The notes: generated from the sequence alone by a model not told the origin. Shown: positions 7,168-17,240, counted from the stretch's first letter. The stretch is 50,276 nt of DNA from an uncultured Bacteroidota bacterium (GCA_903893815.1 CAITNS010000057.1:1-50276); one strand, 5' to 3'. Made by a program: numbers and translations.

Positions 7168-8241
7168 ATGTCAAAAGTTCACAATTTTAGTGCAGGTCCG
7201 GGTATTTTACCTATAGACGTTTTAAAACAAGCTTCTGAGGCTTGCTTAAATTTCGATAATATGAATTTATCGTTATTAGAAATCTCTCACCGTAGTAAAA
7301 ACTACGTGGCAGTTATGGATGAAGCTCGTGCTTTAATTAAAGAATTATTTGAAGTAGGAGATGATTACGAAGTGATGTATTTAGGTGGTGGTGCAAGTAT
7401 GCAATTTGCCATGGTACCATATAATTTATTAACGGAAACTGGTTTCGCAGCATACTTAAACACTGGTGTTTGGGCAAGTAAGGCAATTAAAGAATCTAAA
7501 ATTATTGGAAACACTAAAGTCATTGCTTCTTCAGAAGACAAAAACTTTAGTTACATTCCTAAAGGATATGAAATTCCTAAAGATGCCGACTATTTTCATA
7601 TTACCTCTAACAATACAATTTACGGAACACAATTAAAAAGTTTCCCTAAATGTGATGTGCCTTTAGTTTGCGACATGAGTTCTGATTTATTTAGCAGAAA
7701 CGTAAATGCAAAAGACTTCTCATTAATTTATGCTGGTGCGCAAAAAAATATTGGTCCTGCAGGTAGTACGATGGTGATGGTAAAAAAAGACATCCTTGGT
7801 AAAACAGGACGTAAAATGTTATCGATGTTAGATTATAACGTACACATTAAAGGAGAATCTATGTATAATACACCTCCTGTGTTCCCAGTATATGTTACCA
7901 TGCTTACCTTACGTTGGTTAAAACAAAATGGAGGAATTAGCTGGATTGAAGGGATTAACCAAAAGAAAGCTGATTTGTTATATAACGAAATTGATAGAAA
8001 CTCTCAATTTGTTGGTACAACAGCTAAAGAAGACAGAAGTAACATGAATGCTTGCTTTTTATTAAACAAGCCTGAATTTGAACCTGAATTTGAAAAAGTT
8101 GTAAAAGCTGCAAACATTGATGGTATCAAAGGTCACAGAGATGTGGGTGGATACAGAGCATCTATTTATAATGCGATGCCAATTGAAAGTGTGCAAGTGT
8201 TAGTAGAGGTGATGAAAGCTTTTGAAGCTAAATTTGCCTAG
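7168..8241 (+). CDS. serC: Phosphoserine aminotransferase
   Basis: The 357-residue protein begins MSKVHNFSAGPGILPIDVLK. SerC is a PLP enzyme converting 3-phosphohydroxypyruvate to phosphoserine with glutamate, in serine (and vitamin B6) synthesis. Diagnostic segments are HNFSAGPGILP, MNLSLLEISHRSKNY, LGGGASMQFAMVPYNL and the PLP-lysine region LIYAGAQKNIGPAGSTMVMV. The C-terminal substrate-binding part includes GIKGHRDVGGYRASIYNAMP, also characteristic. Length is normal. serA and serB are not in the window. It probably has its own promoter after the preceding terminator. Confidence 0.97.
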   Translation: MSKVHNFSAGPGILPIDVLKQASEACLNFDNMNLSLLEISHRSKNYVAVMDEARALIKELFEVGDDYEVMYLGGGASMQFAMVPYNLLTETGFAAYLNTGVWASKAIKESKIIGNTKVIASSEDKNFSYIPKGYEIPKDADYFHITSNNTIYGTQLKSFPKCDVPLVCDMSSDLFSRNVNAKDFSLIYAGAQKNIGPAGSTMVMVKKDILGKTGRKMLSMLDYNVHIKGESMYNTPPVFPVYVTMLTLRWLKQNGGISWIEGINQKKADLLYNEIDRNSQFVGTTAKEDRSNMNACFLLNKPEFEPEFEKVVKAANIDGIKGHRDVGGYRASIYNAMPIESVQVLVEVMKAFEAKFA

Positions 8242-8289
8242 TCGCGTTTTCTATAAACAATATTTTAATCAAGCAAACGTTTTGAATTA

Positions 8290-8943
8290 ATGAAGTACAT
8301 TTTGTCATATTTAATTTTTAACGTTTGCTTGTTTTCGTTTGCGCAAGAAAAAGCGCCTGAGTTACCTCGCTTTGCCATAAGAGGAAATGTAAGTATCCCA
8401 AAAGTAGTTTCAAGTCAATCGTTTCGTAATTCATTTTCGGGAGTTATGGCGGGCGATTTGAACATAACTTGCAAACTCGTATCAAACTTTTTTGTGGGTG
8501 TTGGTTATGCTTACACTTATTACAAACCACAAAAAGCATTCAGAGATCAAAATGTAAATACAAATATGCAATCGCAAAATGGTTATTTAAAATTAGGCTT
8601 CGATAAATTTTTTAGTGATAATGGTTTTGCAACTTTCTCGTTAAACGCAGGTTATAATTATAACGAATTTAAAGGCATCAGATATAAGAGTGATACCTTG
8701 ATAGGAAAATACCCAACAAAGTTTAATAGCTCGTTTGTAGAACCTATAATTGGCTTGTATTTTATAGTTGACCCGAATTTTGCTATCGGCGGACACTTAT
8801 CCTATAATTATAATTTCGGACAATTTGATCCTAACTACCCTGGCTTTAAAGGCTGGTTTGATTACACCAAAGTAAAAAACAATTGGAACATGAGTATGAT
8901 TACCCTTGGGTTCGGTTTTTATTATGGGCTGGTAAGGAAATAG
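8290..8943 (+). CDS. Secreted outer-membrane beta-barrel-like protein
   Basis: The 217-residue protein has a signal peptide (MKYILSYLIFNVCLFSFAQ). The mature chain shows alternating aromatic/polar strands with repeated Gly and Tyr, as in VGVGYAYTYYKP, SLNAGYNYNEF and IGGHLSYNYNFG, ending in FGFYYGLVRK. This pattern fits a small eight-stranded outer-membrane beta-barrel of the kind abundant in Bacteroidota. No catalytic motif is visible. It follows serC by 48 nt and might be cotranscribed. Confidence 0.7.
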   Translation: MKYILSYLIFNVCLFSFAQEKAPELPRFAIRGNVSIPKVVSSQSFRNSFSGVMAGDLNITCKLVSNFFVGVGYAYTYYKPQKAFRDQNVNTNMQSQNGYLKLGFDKFFSDNGFATFSLNAGYNYNEFKGIRYKSDTLIGKYPTKFNSSFVEPIIGLYFIVDPNFAIGGHLSYNYNFGQFDPNYPGFKGWFDYTKVKNNWNMSMITLGFGFYYGLVRK

Positions 8944-9016
8944 ATTCTTTATCTTTTCAATCGTTCGAAGTGCCAGATAATTCATGCTTACCATTTTGTT
9001 TCAGTTATAAAATGAA

Positions 9017-10258
9017 CTACTCAAATCTCAAGCTCTCAATCGGATCTAACTGAGAGGCACGTTTTGCAGGTAAGTAACCGCTTACCAATCCTACAATCAT
9101 ACAAATGGTAAAGCCCATAAATATCCAAAACCAAGGAATAAACAATTCAGAACTAAAATAAAGAGAAATAACATTGGCCATAATAATGCCCATTAAAATG
9201 CCGAAGCCTCCGCCAAAAAAACAAATCACCACACTTTCAATTAAAAATTGATTTTTAATTGTTTGAGCAGTTGCCCCCATCGCTTTTCTAATTCCAATTT
9301 CTTTAGTACGCTCTGTTACCGTTACTAGCATAATATTCATTAAACCAATGGCTGCACCTAACAAAGTGATAATGCCGATAATAATAAAACCCATCGACGC
9401 TTTACTTGTTAAGCCAATTAACATGGTAGCTAAACTATCGGCACGAGTAACCTCAAAATTTTCTTCCTCACCTAATGGCACGCTTCTAATTTTACGAAAC
9501 AAACCATTGGCCTCTCCTAAAGCTAAATCTAACCAAGCGGCATTTTTCGCTAAAACACTAATCGTAAAACTCATGTCGGGTTTACTAAAATACTGACGAG
9601 CTGTAGTTAATGGAATAATGCAGACTTTATCTCCACCAAAACCCATACTATTTCCTTTAGCCGCAAGCACTCCAACCACTTTATATTTACCGCCATTAAT
9701 GGTAATAAATTTATCTAAGGCTTTTTGTTTTCCCTTAAATAAAGCAAACTCAACATCTTTACCAATCATCACAATGTGAGTTCCTGTTAAAATTTCTTGA
9801 GGAGAAAAATTTCTTCCTTTTTCTAATTCATATCCACTCGTTAATAAATAATTTTCGTCGCCACCAAACACCTGAATGTTTGGATTTGTTTTTTCGGCTT
9901 CAAACTTTATACGTGAACTAAATGATGCCATTGTAGAAACAGCAGTTGTGACAGGAAAGTTAAATTCGTTTTTAAAGCGCATGGCTTCTTTATAAGTAAT
10001 AGATTGGTATTTTTTTGCACGTTTTCCGTGTCGTCCAACTCTCACACTTACATCTCGATTTCGGATAGTAAAAGAGTTAGCTCCCATACTTGTAAAGTTG
10101 CTATTAATAGAACCTTTAATGGCATCAATAGCAGAGGAAATTCCAACCAAGGCAGTAATTCCTAAAAAAATAATAAGCATGGTGATATATGCTCTTAACT
10201 TATTTCCTTTAATGGAATCCGTTGCAACTTTAATATTTTCTTTAAGCAAAAATGCCAT
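9017..10258 (-). CDS. ABC transporter permease, MacB/FtsX type
   Basis: The 413-residue protein has one N-terminal membrane segment (AYITMLIIFLGITALVGISS), a large periplasmic MacB-PCD-type domain, and three C-terminal segments of the FtsX fold (GFIIIGIITLLGAAIGLMNI onward). VTERTKEIGIRKAMGATAQT is the FtsX signature, and the ending YLPAKRASQLDPIESLRFE is diagnostic of this family. Such permeases work with an ATPase in export or mechanotransmission; the matching ATPase and adaptor are not in the window. The gene stands alone between convergent and same-strand neighbours. Confidence 0.9.
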   Translation of the reverse strand: MAFLLKENIKVATDSIKGNKLRAYITMLIIFLGITALVGISSAIDAIKGSINSNFTSMGANSFTIRNRDVSVRVGRHGKRAKKYQSITYKEAMRFKNEFNFPVTTAVSTMASFSSRIKFEAEKTNPNIQVFGGDENYLLTSGYELEKGRNFSPQEILTGTHIVMIGKDVEFALFKGKQKALDKFITINGGKYKVVGVLAAKGNSMGFGGDKVCIIPLTTARQYFSKPDMSFTISVLAKNAAWLDLALGEANGLFRKIRSVPLGEEENFEVTRADSLATMLIGLTSKASMGFIIIGIITLLGAAIGLMNIMLVTVTERTKEIGIRKAMGATAQTIKNQFLIESVVICFFGGGFGILMGIIMANVISLYFSSELFIPWFWIFMGFTICMIVGLVSGYLPAKRASQLDPIESLRFE

Positions 10259-10327
10259 ACCGTAAAAATAAGCATTTAGAGGTAGTTTTATTTACCGCTT
10301 ATATAGCCTGTTGAGCTATTTATAACA

Positions 10328-11752
10328 TTATTTATCAAGGCCAAACACAGCGCGCTCGTAATCAGGTTTATCTAATAAGGTCGTGTCGATTCTTTTATCA
10401 TCTAAAGTTCCAAATACCTGAACATATTCTTTGGCAGTCATACCATCAAAATCAATGATATTATATTTGTACTGCACCGTTTGAAATATATTTAGTAAAA
10501 CAAATAATATGATAATCGTAAATATGACTTTTTGTTTGTTAACTGACAAATGACTTATCTGAAAAATGAAAGCCGCCAATGGCAATGCTAATAAAGGATA
10601 GATATCAATCATGGAGCGCTGACTAAAAGACCCTCCGTACCACCAACACCACCAACTCGAAACCAAATACAGGTAAATAGGTAATAAAACTAAAACAGAA
10701 GTTTTAAAAGGATGATTAGCTTTCATTTTCGTAATTCCATACAATGCTAATAACATCAATGGGGTATAAATAAACCAACCTTTTCTAAAACTAACTAATA
10801 CATCTAACAGATGAAATTGATTAAAGAAAAATCCTTCTTTCCCATACGAAAACGTAAAGTAATTCCCTGTTACATATTTATAATAAAGTAACTGCGGCAA
10901 GACCATCAAAAAAGTAATAGCAATAAATAACAAAGCGTTTTTATAATGTTTGATTAAAAATGCAAACCTCAATTTTATATCATTAAATGAGCTGACATTA
11001 AAAAACAAAAAAGGCAATATCAATAAGATATTGAGTGGGCGCACTAATAGTATTAAACCAAAGCTAATGGCTAAGACAATCGTATTTTTGAAACTCGCTT
11101 TTTTATAAAAATCGAAAGTGAAATAAAGCAACACCGAAAACAATGAAAAGGTATAAGTGTGAGTCATAGGTGACTCCACGGCTGAGTAGTACAATAAATT
11201 AGTTCCAAAAAAAACCAATCCTAAAGTAATAGCAGTTAATTTCTCATCATAAAACTGTAATAATAATTTCCTCAAATACCATAGACCAATCAGTAAATAA
11301 AACAATCCTGAAAACTCAATAAAAAACTCATAAATAGCCGAATAACCATCAGATGGATATCCTAATGACGATGCTAAAACATGAGCTACAAAAAAGAATG
11401 GCGCATATAATAACGACATTCCCATTGAATATTTAATAATATGGTTTCCTTGTGAGTCATCCACATAACCATATTTAATGCCATTATATTTAATTTTATT
11501 TTCAGGAGTAATAAAACTTAGAGTCACATCTTTTTCAATAAAAGTTGCTGGTAAATAGCTATAGTAGCCAATGACGTCCCACTTAATGACATTATCAAAT
11601 TTATAACGTGCTAAATTCAAATGCACTTGAATAATAGTTAAACATGCCAATATAATGACAGTGATGCTTGGGAACTTATATAAATATGAAAAAAACTTTT
11701 TTATAATTGCCTGCTGTTTGTTACACCAAAAACTGTTCGTAAAATCCTCCAA
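10328..11752 (-). CDS. Polytopic membrane protein, GT-C glycosyltransferase-like
   Basis: The 474-residue protein has about ten hydrophobic segments. The first periplasmic loop has KWDVIGYYSYLPATFIEKDV, and later loops contain HIIKYSMGMSLLYAPFF and SSWWCWWYGGSFSQRSMID. Such Asp-containing first loops and Trp-rich outer loops are seen in GT-C (PMT/ArnT-like) glycosyltransferases and their Bacteroidota relatives, which use polyprenyl-linked sugars. The acceptor is unknown. The start overlaps the 3' end of the upstream peptidase gene by 32 nt; no closer in-frame ATG exists before the first membrane segment, though a non-ATG start is possible. Confidence 0.6.
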   Translation of the reverse strand: MEDFTNSFWCNKQQAIIKKFFSYLYKFPSITVIILACLTIIQVHLNLARYKFDNVIKWDVIGYYSYLPATFIEKDVTLSFITPENKIKYNGIKYGYVDDSQGNHIIKYSMGMSLLYAPFFFVAHVLASSLGYPSDGYSAIYEFFIEFSGLFYLLIGLWYLRKLLLQFYDEKLTAITLGLVFFGTNLLYYSAVESPMTHTYTFSLFSVLLYFTFDFYKKASFKNTIVLAISFGLILLVRPLNILLILPFLFFNVSSFNDIKLRFAFLIKHYKNALLFIAITFLMVLPQLLYYKYVTGNYFTFSYGKEGFFFNQFHLLDVLVSFRKGWFIYTPLMLLALYGITKMKANHPFKTSVLVLLPIYLYLVSSWWCWWYGGSFSQRSMIDIYPLLALPLAAFIFQISHLSVNKQKVIFTIIILFVLLNIFQTVQYKYNIIDFDGMTAKEYVQVFGTLDDKRIDTTLLDKPDYERAVFGLDK

Positions 11753-12398
11753 TTTGTTTTTCTAAATCTACAAAATGTATTTCTAAAATCCATTCACGTT
11801 TAGTACCTAATGCTCCTGGCGAATGCATATCTTTTTGATTGTCTAAATGAATATAATTGTCTCTGCTTTCACTTTCAATTATTTCGTGCGGAAAATTACC
11901 GATTAAATGCCCTGCAATGTCACCACCAAAGGTCCAGTCATACTTGGCTGCTAACTCAACATTATATTGGTAATATTCTGCACCTGTAATCGAAGTCTTA
12001 GTAAAAAACCAATCTCTGGATTCTTTCCAAGCCGCTTCAATGTCTGCTTTTAGTTTTAATTTTAATGAATCATTTCCAATCACATAAGTTCTACCAACAT
12101 CTGCTTCCCAATCTTCAAACACGGGACCGAAATCAAAAAACAAAATATCATCTTCCTCAATTATTAAATTAGGAGGGTTTTCACGATATGGATGCAAGGT
12201 GTTTTTACCAGAACGCACAATACGTTTGTGCCAGTATTTTTTAATACCATATAATTCAAAAGCTAAAACAAAGAGTTCTTCGTTCAATTGCTTTTCGGTT
12301 TTGCCAGCTACAATTAATCCTCTTACCTCGGCTTCATGAAATAAGTTGAGCGCTTTGCGCTCGGCATTTAATAATTCTTCTACTTTATTGTCGTTCAT
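11721..12398 (-). CDS. M24 family metallopeptidase
   Basis: The protein is 225 residues from the ATG at 12398 (MNDNKVEELLNAERKALNLF); a longer reading from 12464 adds 22 residues and runs into the region just before topB. The pita-bread fold metal ligands can be placed: D in FFDFGPV, D in WEADVGRTY, H in IAGHLIGNFPHE, E in LEIHF, and a last E in FYEQF. M24 enzymes include methionine and Xaa-Pro aminopeptidases; this short form lacks the N-terminal creatinase-like domain. The 3' end overlaps the GT-C-like gene, suggesting translational coupling. Substrate unknown. Confidence 0.8.
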   Translation of the reverse strand: MNDNKVEELLNAERKALNLFHEAEVRGLIVAGKTEKQLNEELFVLAFELYGIKKYWHKRIVRSGKNTLHPYRENPPNLIIEEDDILFFDFGPVFEDWEADVGRTYVIGNDSLKLKLKADIEAAWKESRDWFFTKTSITGAEYYQYNVELAAKYDWTFGGDIAGHLIGNFPHEIIESESRDNYIHLDNQKDMHSPGALGTKREWILEIHFVDLEKQIGGFYEQFLV

Positions 12399-12484
12399 CC
12401 TTAAAAAATTGCGAATAACTTTTTTTACAAGTTCTAAATTTAAACTATAATTTAAAGCATTCAAAACAAGCCCTTAATAAAAAC

Positions 12485-14806
12485 GTGAAACTTTGCATTG
12501 CCGAAAAACCTAGTGTTGGAAAAGAAATTGCCCGTATTGTTGGTGCAACTAACCGACGTGATGGTTTTTATGAAGGTAATGGATACTTAATTAGTTGGAC
12601 ATTCGGGCATTTGTGTACCCTAAAAGCACCCGACGATTACAGCGATGATTGGAAACGTTGGGATTTGAATTTCCTACCAATGATTCCACCGAAGTTTCAA
12701 TTAAAAGTGATTGATAATATTGGAGTCACTAAACAATTCAATACTTTGAAATCATTAATAGAACAATGTACTGAAGTAGTAAATTGCGGTGATGCTGGAA
12801 TTGAAGGAGAATTGATACAACGTTGGGTGTTATCTAAAGCATCAAATACAAAACCAGTGAAACGTTTATGGATTTCATCGATGACCGACGAGGCTATACA
12901 AGAAGGTTTTAATAATTTAAAAGACGGAAAAGATTACGATTTGCTATACGCTGCTGGTAATGCACGCGCCATTGGCGATTGGCTTTTAGGAATGAATGCT
13001 AGCAGATTATATACCGTGAAATATGCTGCTGGAAAAGGAGTATTATCTATTGGTAGAGTGCAAACCCCTACTCTAGCGTTAATTGTAAATCGCTACAACG
13101 AAATACAAAATTTTAAACCTGAAATGTATTGGGAATTAAAAACAACGTATAGAGCCGTTATTTTTAATAGTACCAAACGCAAGTTTAGCATAAAAGAAGA
13201 TGCTACTAAAATATTAGAGAGCATTAAAAATCATTTATTCGAAATTATTTCGAGTACAAAAAAAAATGCGAATGAAAGTCCGTTACCTTTATTTGATTTA
13301 ACATCCTTGCAAGTAGAGTGTAATAAGAAATTAAATTTTTCGGCAGATGATACCTTAAAGCATTTACAGAAATTATACGAATCAAAATTAGTCACATATC
13401 CAAGGGTTGATACAACATATCTGCCAGAGAATATGCATCCAAAAATAAAAGGGATCCTAGAAAACATGAAGCCTTATGCTCAGTTTACTCAAGCTATTTT
13501 GGATAGGCCAATTCGTAAAAGCAAAAAAGTATTTGATGATAAAAAAATAACAGACCATCATGCTATTATTCCAACGGGTGTCGTTCCCCCATCCGGGATG
13601 TATTTGCCAGAAAAACAGGTGTATGATTTAATTGCACGTCGCTTTATCGCCGCCTTTTATCCTGATTGCGTGGTTAGTAATACAGTAGTTTTAGGAGATG
13701 TGGAGGGGAATGAATTTAGTGCAACTGGTAAAGTAATATTAGAAGAAGGCTGGCGCGTATTATTCCCTAAAAAAGAATCGGACGCTAAAGAAGACAAGGA
13801 AGATGAAGAGCAGTTAATGCCTTTATTTGTGAAAGGCGAAAAAGGAGAACACACTCCTGATTTGTTGGAGAAACAAACGCAACCACCAAAAATGCATACA
13901 GAAGCTTCATTGCTAAGAGCCATGGAAACAGCTGGAAAGCAAGTGGATGATCCAGAATTAAGAGAAATGATGAAAGAAAATGGCATTGGTCGTCCATCTA
14001 CACGTGCTAATATTATTGAGACATTATTTAAACGTAACTATGTTGTTCGTCAAAAGAAAAATTTAATTCCGACGATTACAGGTATTCAATTAATTAAAAC
14101 GATTAATAATGAATTATTGAAATCGGTAGAGTTAACTGGAATTTGGGAAAAGAAATTACGACAAATAGAAAAAGGAGAATACGACCCGCATTTGTTTTTA
14201 GCAGAAATGAAACAAATGGTGAGCGATTTAACTCATGAAGTAAAATATGAGCATGGGCAATTAATTACTATTGAGGCAGAAGCAAAAAAAGTGACTTCGA
14301 GTGCCGCAGCCACCGAAAACGCTATTGCAAAAAATGATAGCACTGTACCCGAAAAGAAAAAAGAAACTTCTAAAGCCACAGCTAGCAAACCTAAGGCAGA
14401 AGAAATAATGACTTGTCCTCAATGCCAGCAAGGCACAATGATGAAAGGTAAAACGGCTTTTGGTTGTAATCGTTTTAAAGAAGGATGTAGTTTTAAAATT
14501 AGTTTTGAGTTTGGTGGTAAAAAACTAAGTGATAAACAAATTCAAGTATTGATACAAAAAAAGAAAACACCTAGCATTAAAGGTTTTACGATTCACTCAA
14601 AGAAAGTAAACGGACATTTAATTTTAAATAAAGAAAACCTAGTTGAATTTATTGAAGACGCTGTGACTTCGATTACCACTGTCAGCAATAATGTTAGCGA
14701 GGGTCAAACCTGTCCGAAATGTAAACAAGGAACAATTATAAAAGGCAAATCAGCTTTTGGATGTAATCGTTATAAAGAAGGTTGTGATTTTAGAGCAGCT
14801 TTTTGA
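12485..14806 (+). CDS. topB: DNA topoisomerase III
   Basis: The 773-residue protein starts with GTG (MKLCIAEKPSVGKEIARIVG). It is a type IA topoisomerase that passes single strands and resolves recombination or replication intermediates. The TOPRIM domain shows AEKPSVGKEIA and CGDAGIEGELIQRW; the catalytic Tyr is Y305 in KLVTYPRVDTTYLPE; the region NGIGRPSTRANIIETL is also typical. The C-terminus has two copies of a zinc-finger-like topoisomerase repeat, each with CPxCxxGT and a later GCNRxKEGC. It is divergent from the M24 peptidase gene and its last 37 nt overlap the convergent queA. Confidence 0.96.
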   Translation: MKLCIAEKPSVGKEIARIVGATNRRDGFYEGNGYLISWTFGHLCTLKAPDDYSDDWKRWDLNFLPMIPPKFQLKVIDNIGVTKQFNTLKSLIEQCTEVVNCGDAGIEGELIQRWVLSKASNTKPVKRLWISSMTDEAIQEGFNNLKDGKDYDLLYAAGNARAIGDWLLGMNASRLYTVKYAAGKGVLSIGRVQTPTLALIVNRYNEIQNFKPEMYWELKTTYRAVIFNSTKRKFSIKEDATKILESIKNHLFEIISSTKKNANESPLPLFDLTSLQVECNKKLNFSADDTLKHLQKLYESKLVTYPRVDTTYLPENMHPKIKGILENMKPYAQFTQAILDRPIRKSKKVFDDKKITDHHAIIPTGVVPPSGMYLPEKQVYDLIARRFIAAFYPDCVVSNTVVLGDVEGNEFSATGKVILEEGWRVLFPKKESDAKEDKEDEEQLMPLFVKGEKGEHTPDLLEKQTQPPKMHTEASLLRAMETAGKQVDDPELREMMKENGIGRPSTRANIIETLFKRNYVVRQKKNLIPTITGIQLIKTINNELLKSVELTGIWEKKLRQIEKGEYDPHLFLAEMKQMVSDLTHEVKYEHGQLITIEAEAKKVTSSAAATENAIAKNDSTVPEKKKETSKATASKPKAEEIMTCPQCQQGTMMKGKTAFGCNRFKEGCSFKISFEFGGKKLSDKQIQVLIQKKKTPSIKGFTIHSKKVNGHLILNKENLVEFIEDAVTSITTVSNNVSEGQTCPKCKQGTIIKGKSAFGCNRYKEGCDFRAAF

Positions 14807-16023
14807 TTAGATCTAAAAAGCAATGAACCATCACCATAACTCAAAAATCGATAATCATATTCTAAAGCATATTTGTATACCTTGCGCCAATCCTCTCCAA
14901 TAAAAGCAGCAATCAATAAAATTAAAGTGCTTTCTGGCTGGTGAAAATTAGTGACTAAAGCTTTCACAATTTTAAATTGGTATCCAGGTACAATTAAAAT
15001 GCTCGTTTTAGCATACAAATTTTTTAAGCCATTGTGCTTTAAAAAAGCAATGATATGTTGTAATGATTCTTTTGCACTGATTTGATTGTTTGAAGTTTCA
15101 TAAGGTTGCCATTGCTCCACCATTAAATCACTGACTGATAAAGAGGATTGTTTTGAAATTTTTTCACCAATCCAAAATAAACTTTCTAATGTTCTTAAAG
15201 ATGTTGTACCAACTGCTGTAATATCTTTATCGATATTCTTCCACAAAAATTCAATCGTTTCTAAAGGAACATCTATGTATTCGCCATGCATGTCGTGACC
15301 TATCATCGTTTCAGCTTTCACCGGTTTAAAAGTACCAGCGCCCACATGTAAGGTAATGTAGTTGACACTAATTTGTTTTGCTTTCAACTTACCGAAAACA
15401 CTATCCGTAAAATGCAGGCCGGCGGTAGGAGCCGCTACAGATCCCTCTTTTTGAGCATAAATAGTTTGGTAGCGTTCTAAATCAATCTCTTCGGTTGCAC
15501 GTTTTAAGTAGGGAGGAATTGGAATTGCTCCAGCTATTTGTAATACTTCAGCAAAGGTTTTATCTGCTGGTTCCCAAGTAAACTCTAATATAAAAGCGCC
15601 ATTCAAGCGCTCTACTATTTCTGCTTTAACTTGTATTTGGGCTGTACTTAAATTAATAAATTGTTCTTTCCATTTAGCAGCACCACCCACTAAACATTTC
15701 CATCGGGCACTCGCCTGTTGCAACATATTAGCATACACATCGGCATTATCGGAAATTGGCTCTAAACAAAATATTTCTATATCACGTTGATTTGAGTTCT
15801 GAAAAAATAAACGCGCAGGAATAACCTTTGTATTATTAAAATATAATATCGATTCCGTTGGCAAAAAGGTGTCGACATCAATGTATTGCGACTCGCTAAT
15901 AGTTCCATTTTGATACACTAACAACTTCGATAAGTCTCTTTCTTCCCTTGGATATTTAGCAATACGATGATCAGGCAAATCATAATGAAAATCTTTAATC
16001 GAAATATGTCTTTCTGAAGCCAT
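14770..16023 (-). CDS. queA: S-adenosylmethionine:tRNA ribosyltransferase-isomerase
   Basis: The 417-residue protein starts from the ATG at 16023 (MASERHISIKDFHYDLPDHR); an upstream in-frame start adds 16 hydrophobic residues without family support. QueA transfers the ribosyl group of SAM to preQ1 in tRNA, forming epoxyqueuosine. Diagnostic segments are DYDLP-like FHYDLPDHRIAKYP, LYFNNTKVIPARL, SVAAPTAGLHFT, LHVGAGTFKPV, TTSLRTLES and VTNFHQPESTL. The length is longer than the usual ~350 because of an extended central part. The 3' end overlaps topB by 37 nt on the opposite strand. Confidence 0.95.
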   Translation of the reverse strand: MASERHISIKDFHYDLPDHRIAKYPREERDLSKLLVYQNGTISESQYIDVDTFLPTESILYFNNTKVIPARLFFQNSNQRDIEIFCLEPISDNADVYANMLQQASARWKCLVGGAAKWKEQFINLSTAQIQVKAEIVERLNGAFILEFTWEPADKTFAEVLQIAGAIPIPPYLKRATEEIDLERYQTIYAQKEGSVAAPTAGLHFTDSVFGKLKAKQISVNYITLHVGAGTFKPVKAETMIGHDMHGEYIDVPLETIEFLWKNIDKDITAVGTTSLRTLESLFWIGEKISKQSSLSVSDLMVEQWQPYETSNNQISAKESLQHIIAFLKHNGLKNLYAKTSILIVPGYQFKIVKALVTNFHQPESTLILLIAAFIGEDWRKVYKYALEYDYRFLSYGDGSLLFRSNQKAALKSQPSL

Positions 16024-16167
16024 GTAGTTAAAATACACAACAATATTATTAAAAGTTTTAATAGTTACCAATTCGCTTTCAAAGAAATATAAATTTCTTT
16101 TATCTCAATTATCCATTTAATAAACTACCTTTATTAAGCGTCTGTACTTTCAGGCTATAAAGGCCTC

Positions 16168-16764
16168 ATGGAACATGACTTTGAATCGCTTATTTCTGGT
16201 TTTATCAAAGATAATATTGGAATTTCAAAAGATTTTTTGAGTATCGAATTATCGAATCAGCTCAAACAAAATTTACAAGCGCTTATGAAGCAAAATTTGA
16301 TGAAAGCTGCTGGTACTGGCAACAGTGAAATCATTTCTCACGACAAAGCCGTTCGCAGCGATTCTATTTACTGGCTCGATAGAAAACATAATAATGAGTA
16401 CGAAAATGAGTTTTTTGACCAGATAGACGACTTTATAAAGTACTTAAACCGAAGTTGTTTTGCTGGCATAAATAGTTACGAATTTCACTATTCCTTATAC
16501 GAAGCTGGTAGTTTTTACAAAAAACATATCGATAGCTTTAATAATAATCCAAGTCGTAAATTTTCGATGATTAGTTATTTAAACGCAGATTGGAAGGAAG
16601 CCGATGGCGGCCAGTTAATGGTATATCAAAATTACAATAATCAAAAAATAGCGCCAGAGCAAGGTACCACCGTTTTTTTTAAAAGTAATGAATTACATCA
16701 TGAAGTGCTCGTTACGCAACAGCAACGCATGAGCATTACAGGATGGCTGAAAAGAGATAATTAA
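16168..16764 (+). CDS. 2-oxoglutarate/Fe(II)-dependent oxygenase, prolyl-hydroxylase type
   Basis: The 198-residue protein has the double-stranded beta-helix signature: FYKKHIDSF supplies the H-x-D iron ligands, ELHHEVLVT the distal His, and RMSITGWLKRD the Arg that binds 2-oxoglutarate. FSMISYLNADWKEADGGQL is the strand region seen in P4H/PKHD-type enzymes. Length matches small bacterial relatives of prolyl 4-hydroxylases that act on proteins such as EF-Tu. The substrate is not deducible. It stands convergent to the SET-domain gene, 9 nt apart. Confidence 0.85.
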   Translation: MEHDFESLISGFIKDNIGISKDFLSIELSNQLKQNLQALMKQNLMKAAGTGNSEIISHDKAVRSDSIYWLDRKHNNEYENEFFDQIDDFIKYLNRSCFAGINSYEFHYSLYEAGSFYKKHIDSFNNNPSRKFSMISYLNADWKEADGGQLMVYQNYNNQKIAPEQGTTVFFKSNELHHEVLVTQQQRMSITGWLKRDN

Positions 16765-16773
16765 TTCGTTTGC

Positions 16774-17205
16774 TCAGGAATGCTTTTTCCAATAGGCTTT
16801 TCCATAGCCGCAAAATATTTCTTCATTCACTTTAATGTTCCGCGTAGCAATAATGCACACGTTATTATCTTCGTCTAAAGCAATTTTTGAAGAGTTTTTA
16901 AATTTAGATTTAGAATAACCTTCTGCATCATTGGCATATTTAGCAAAGCATGCCACTCGCATCGAATCCATCATGGTGCCATTAGGTAAACTGATAAAAT
17001 ATTTATCATTCCCTTTGTTAGATCTCAATTTAGCTTGTAAGGTGGTTAACACTTCACCTTTAAATAGGGAAATCACTTCATCTTTATAAATAGCGATAGC
17101 TGTAAATAGACCATTACCTGAATTTGGCAATTGAGATGTTGCAATAAATAAGTAATCAGATTCTGATGCCTCAATACTGTTGGCGTGGGGGATTGTGGTC
17201 TGCAA
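16774..17205 (-). CDS. SET-domain protein
   Basis: The 143-residue protein consists of little more than a SET domain. NSGNGLFTAIAIYKDEVISL matches the GxGLFA opening of SET, ACFAKYANDAEGYSK corresponds to the N-H-S cofactor-binding segment (here YANDAEG), and NEEIFCGYGKAYWKK matches the G-Y-G/W C-terminal motif. SET domains methylate lysines with SAM; bacterial single-domain versions are poorly characterised. The Asn-His pair is partly changed (AND), so activity is uncertain. The start at 17205 is divergent from the 124-aa gene, with 49 nt between. Confidence 0.8.
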   Translation of the reverse strand: MQTTIPHANSIEASESDYLFIATSQLPNSGNGLFTAIAIYKDEVISLFKGEVLTTLQAKLRSNKGNDKYFISLPNGTMMDSMRVACFAKYANDAEGYSKSKFKNSSKIALDEDNNVCIIATRNIKVNEEIFCGYGKAYWKKHS

Positions 17206-17240
17206 TAATTATATTTTCTGCGAAGGTAGTTTAAAATCAA

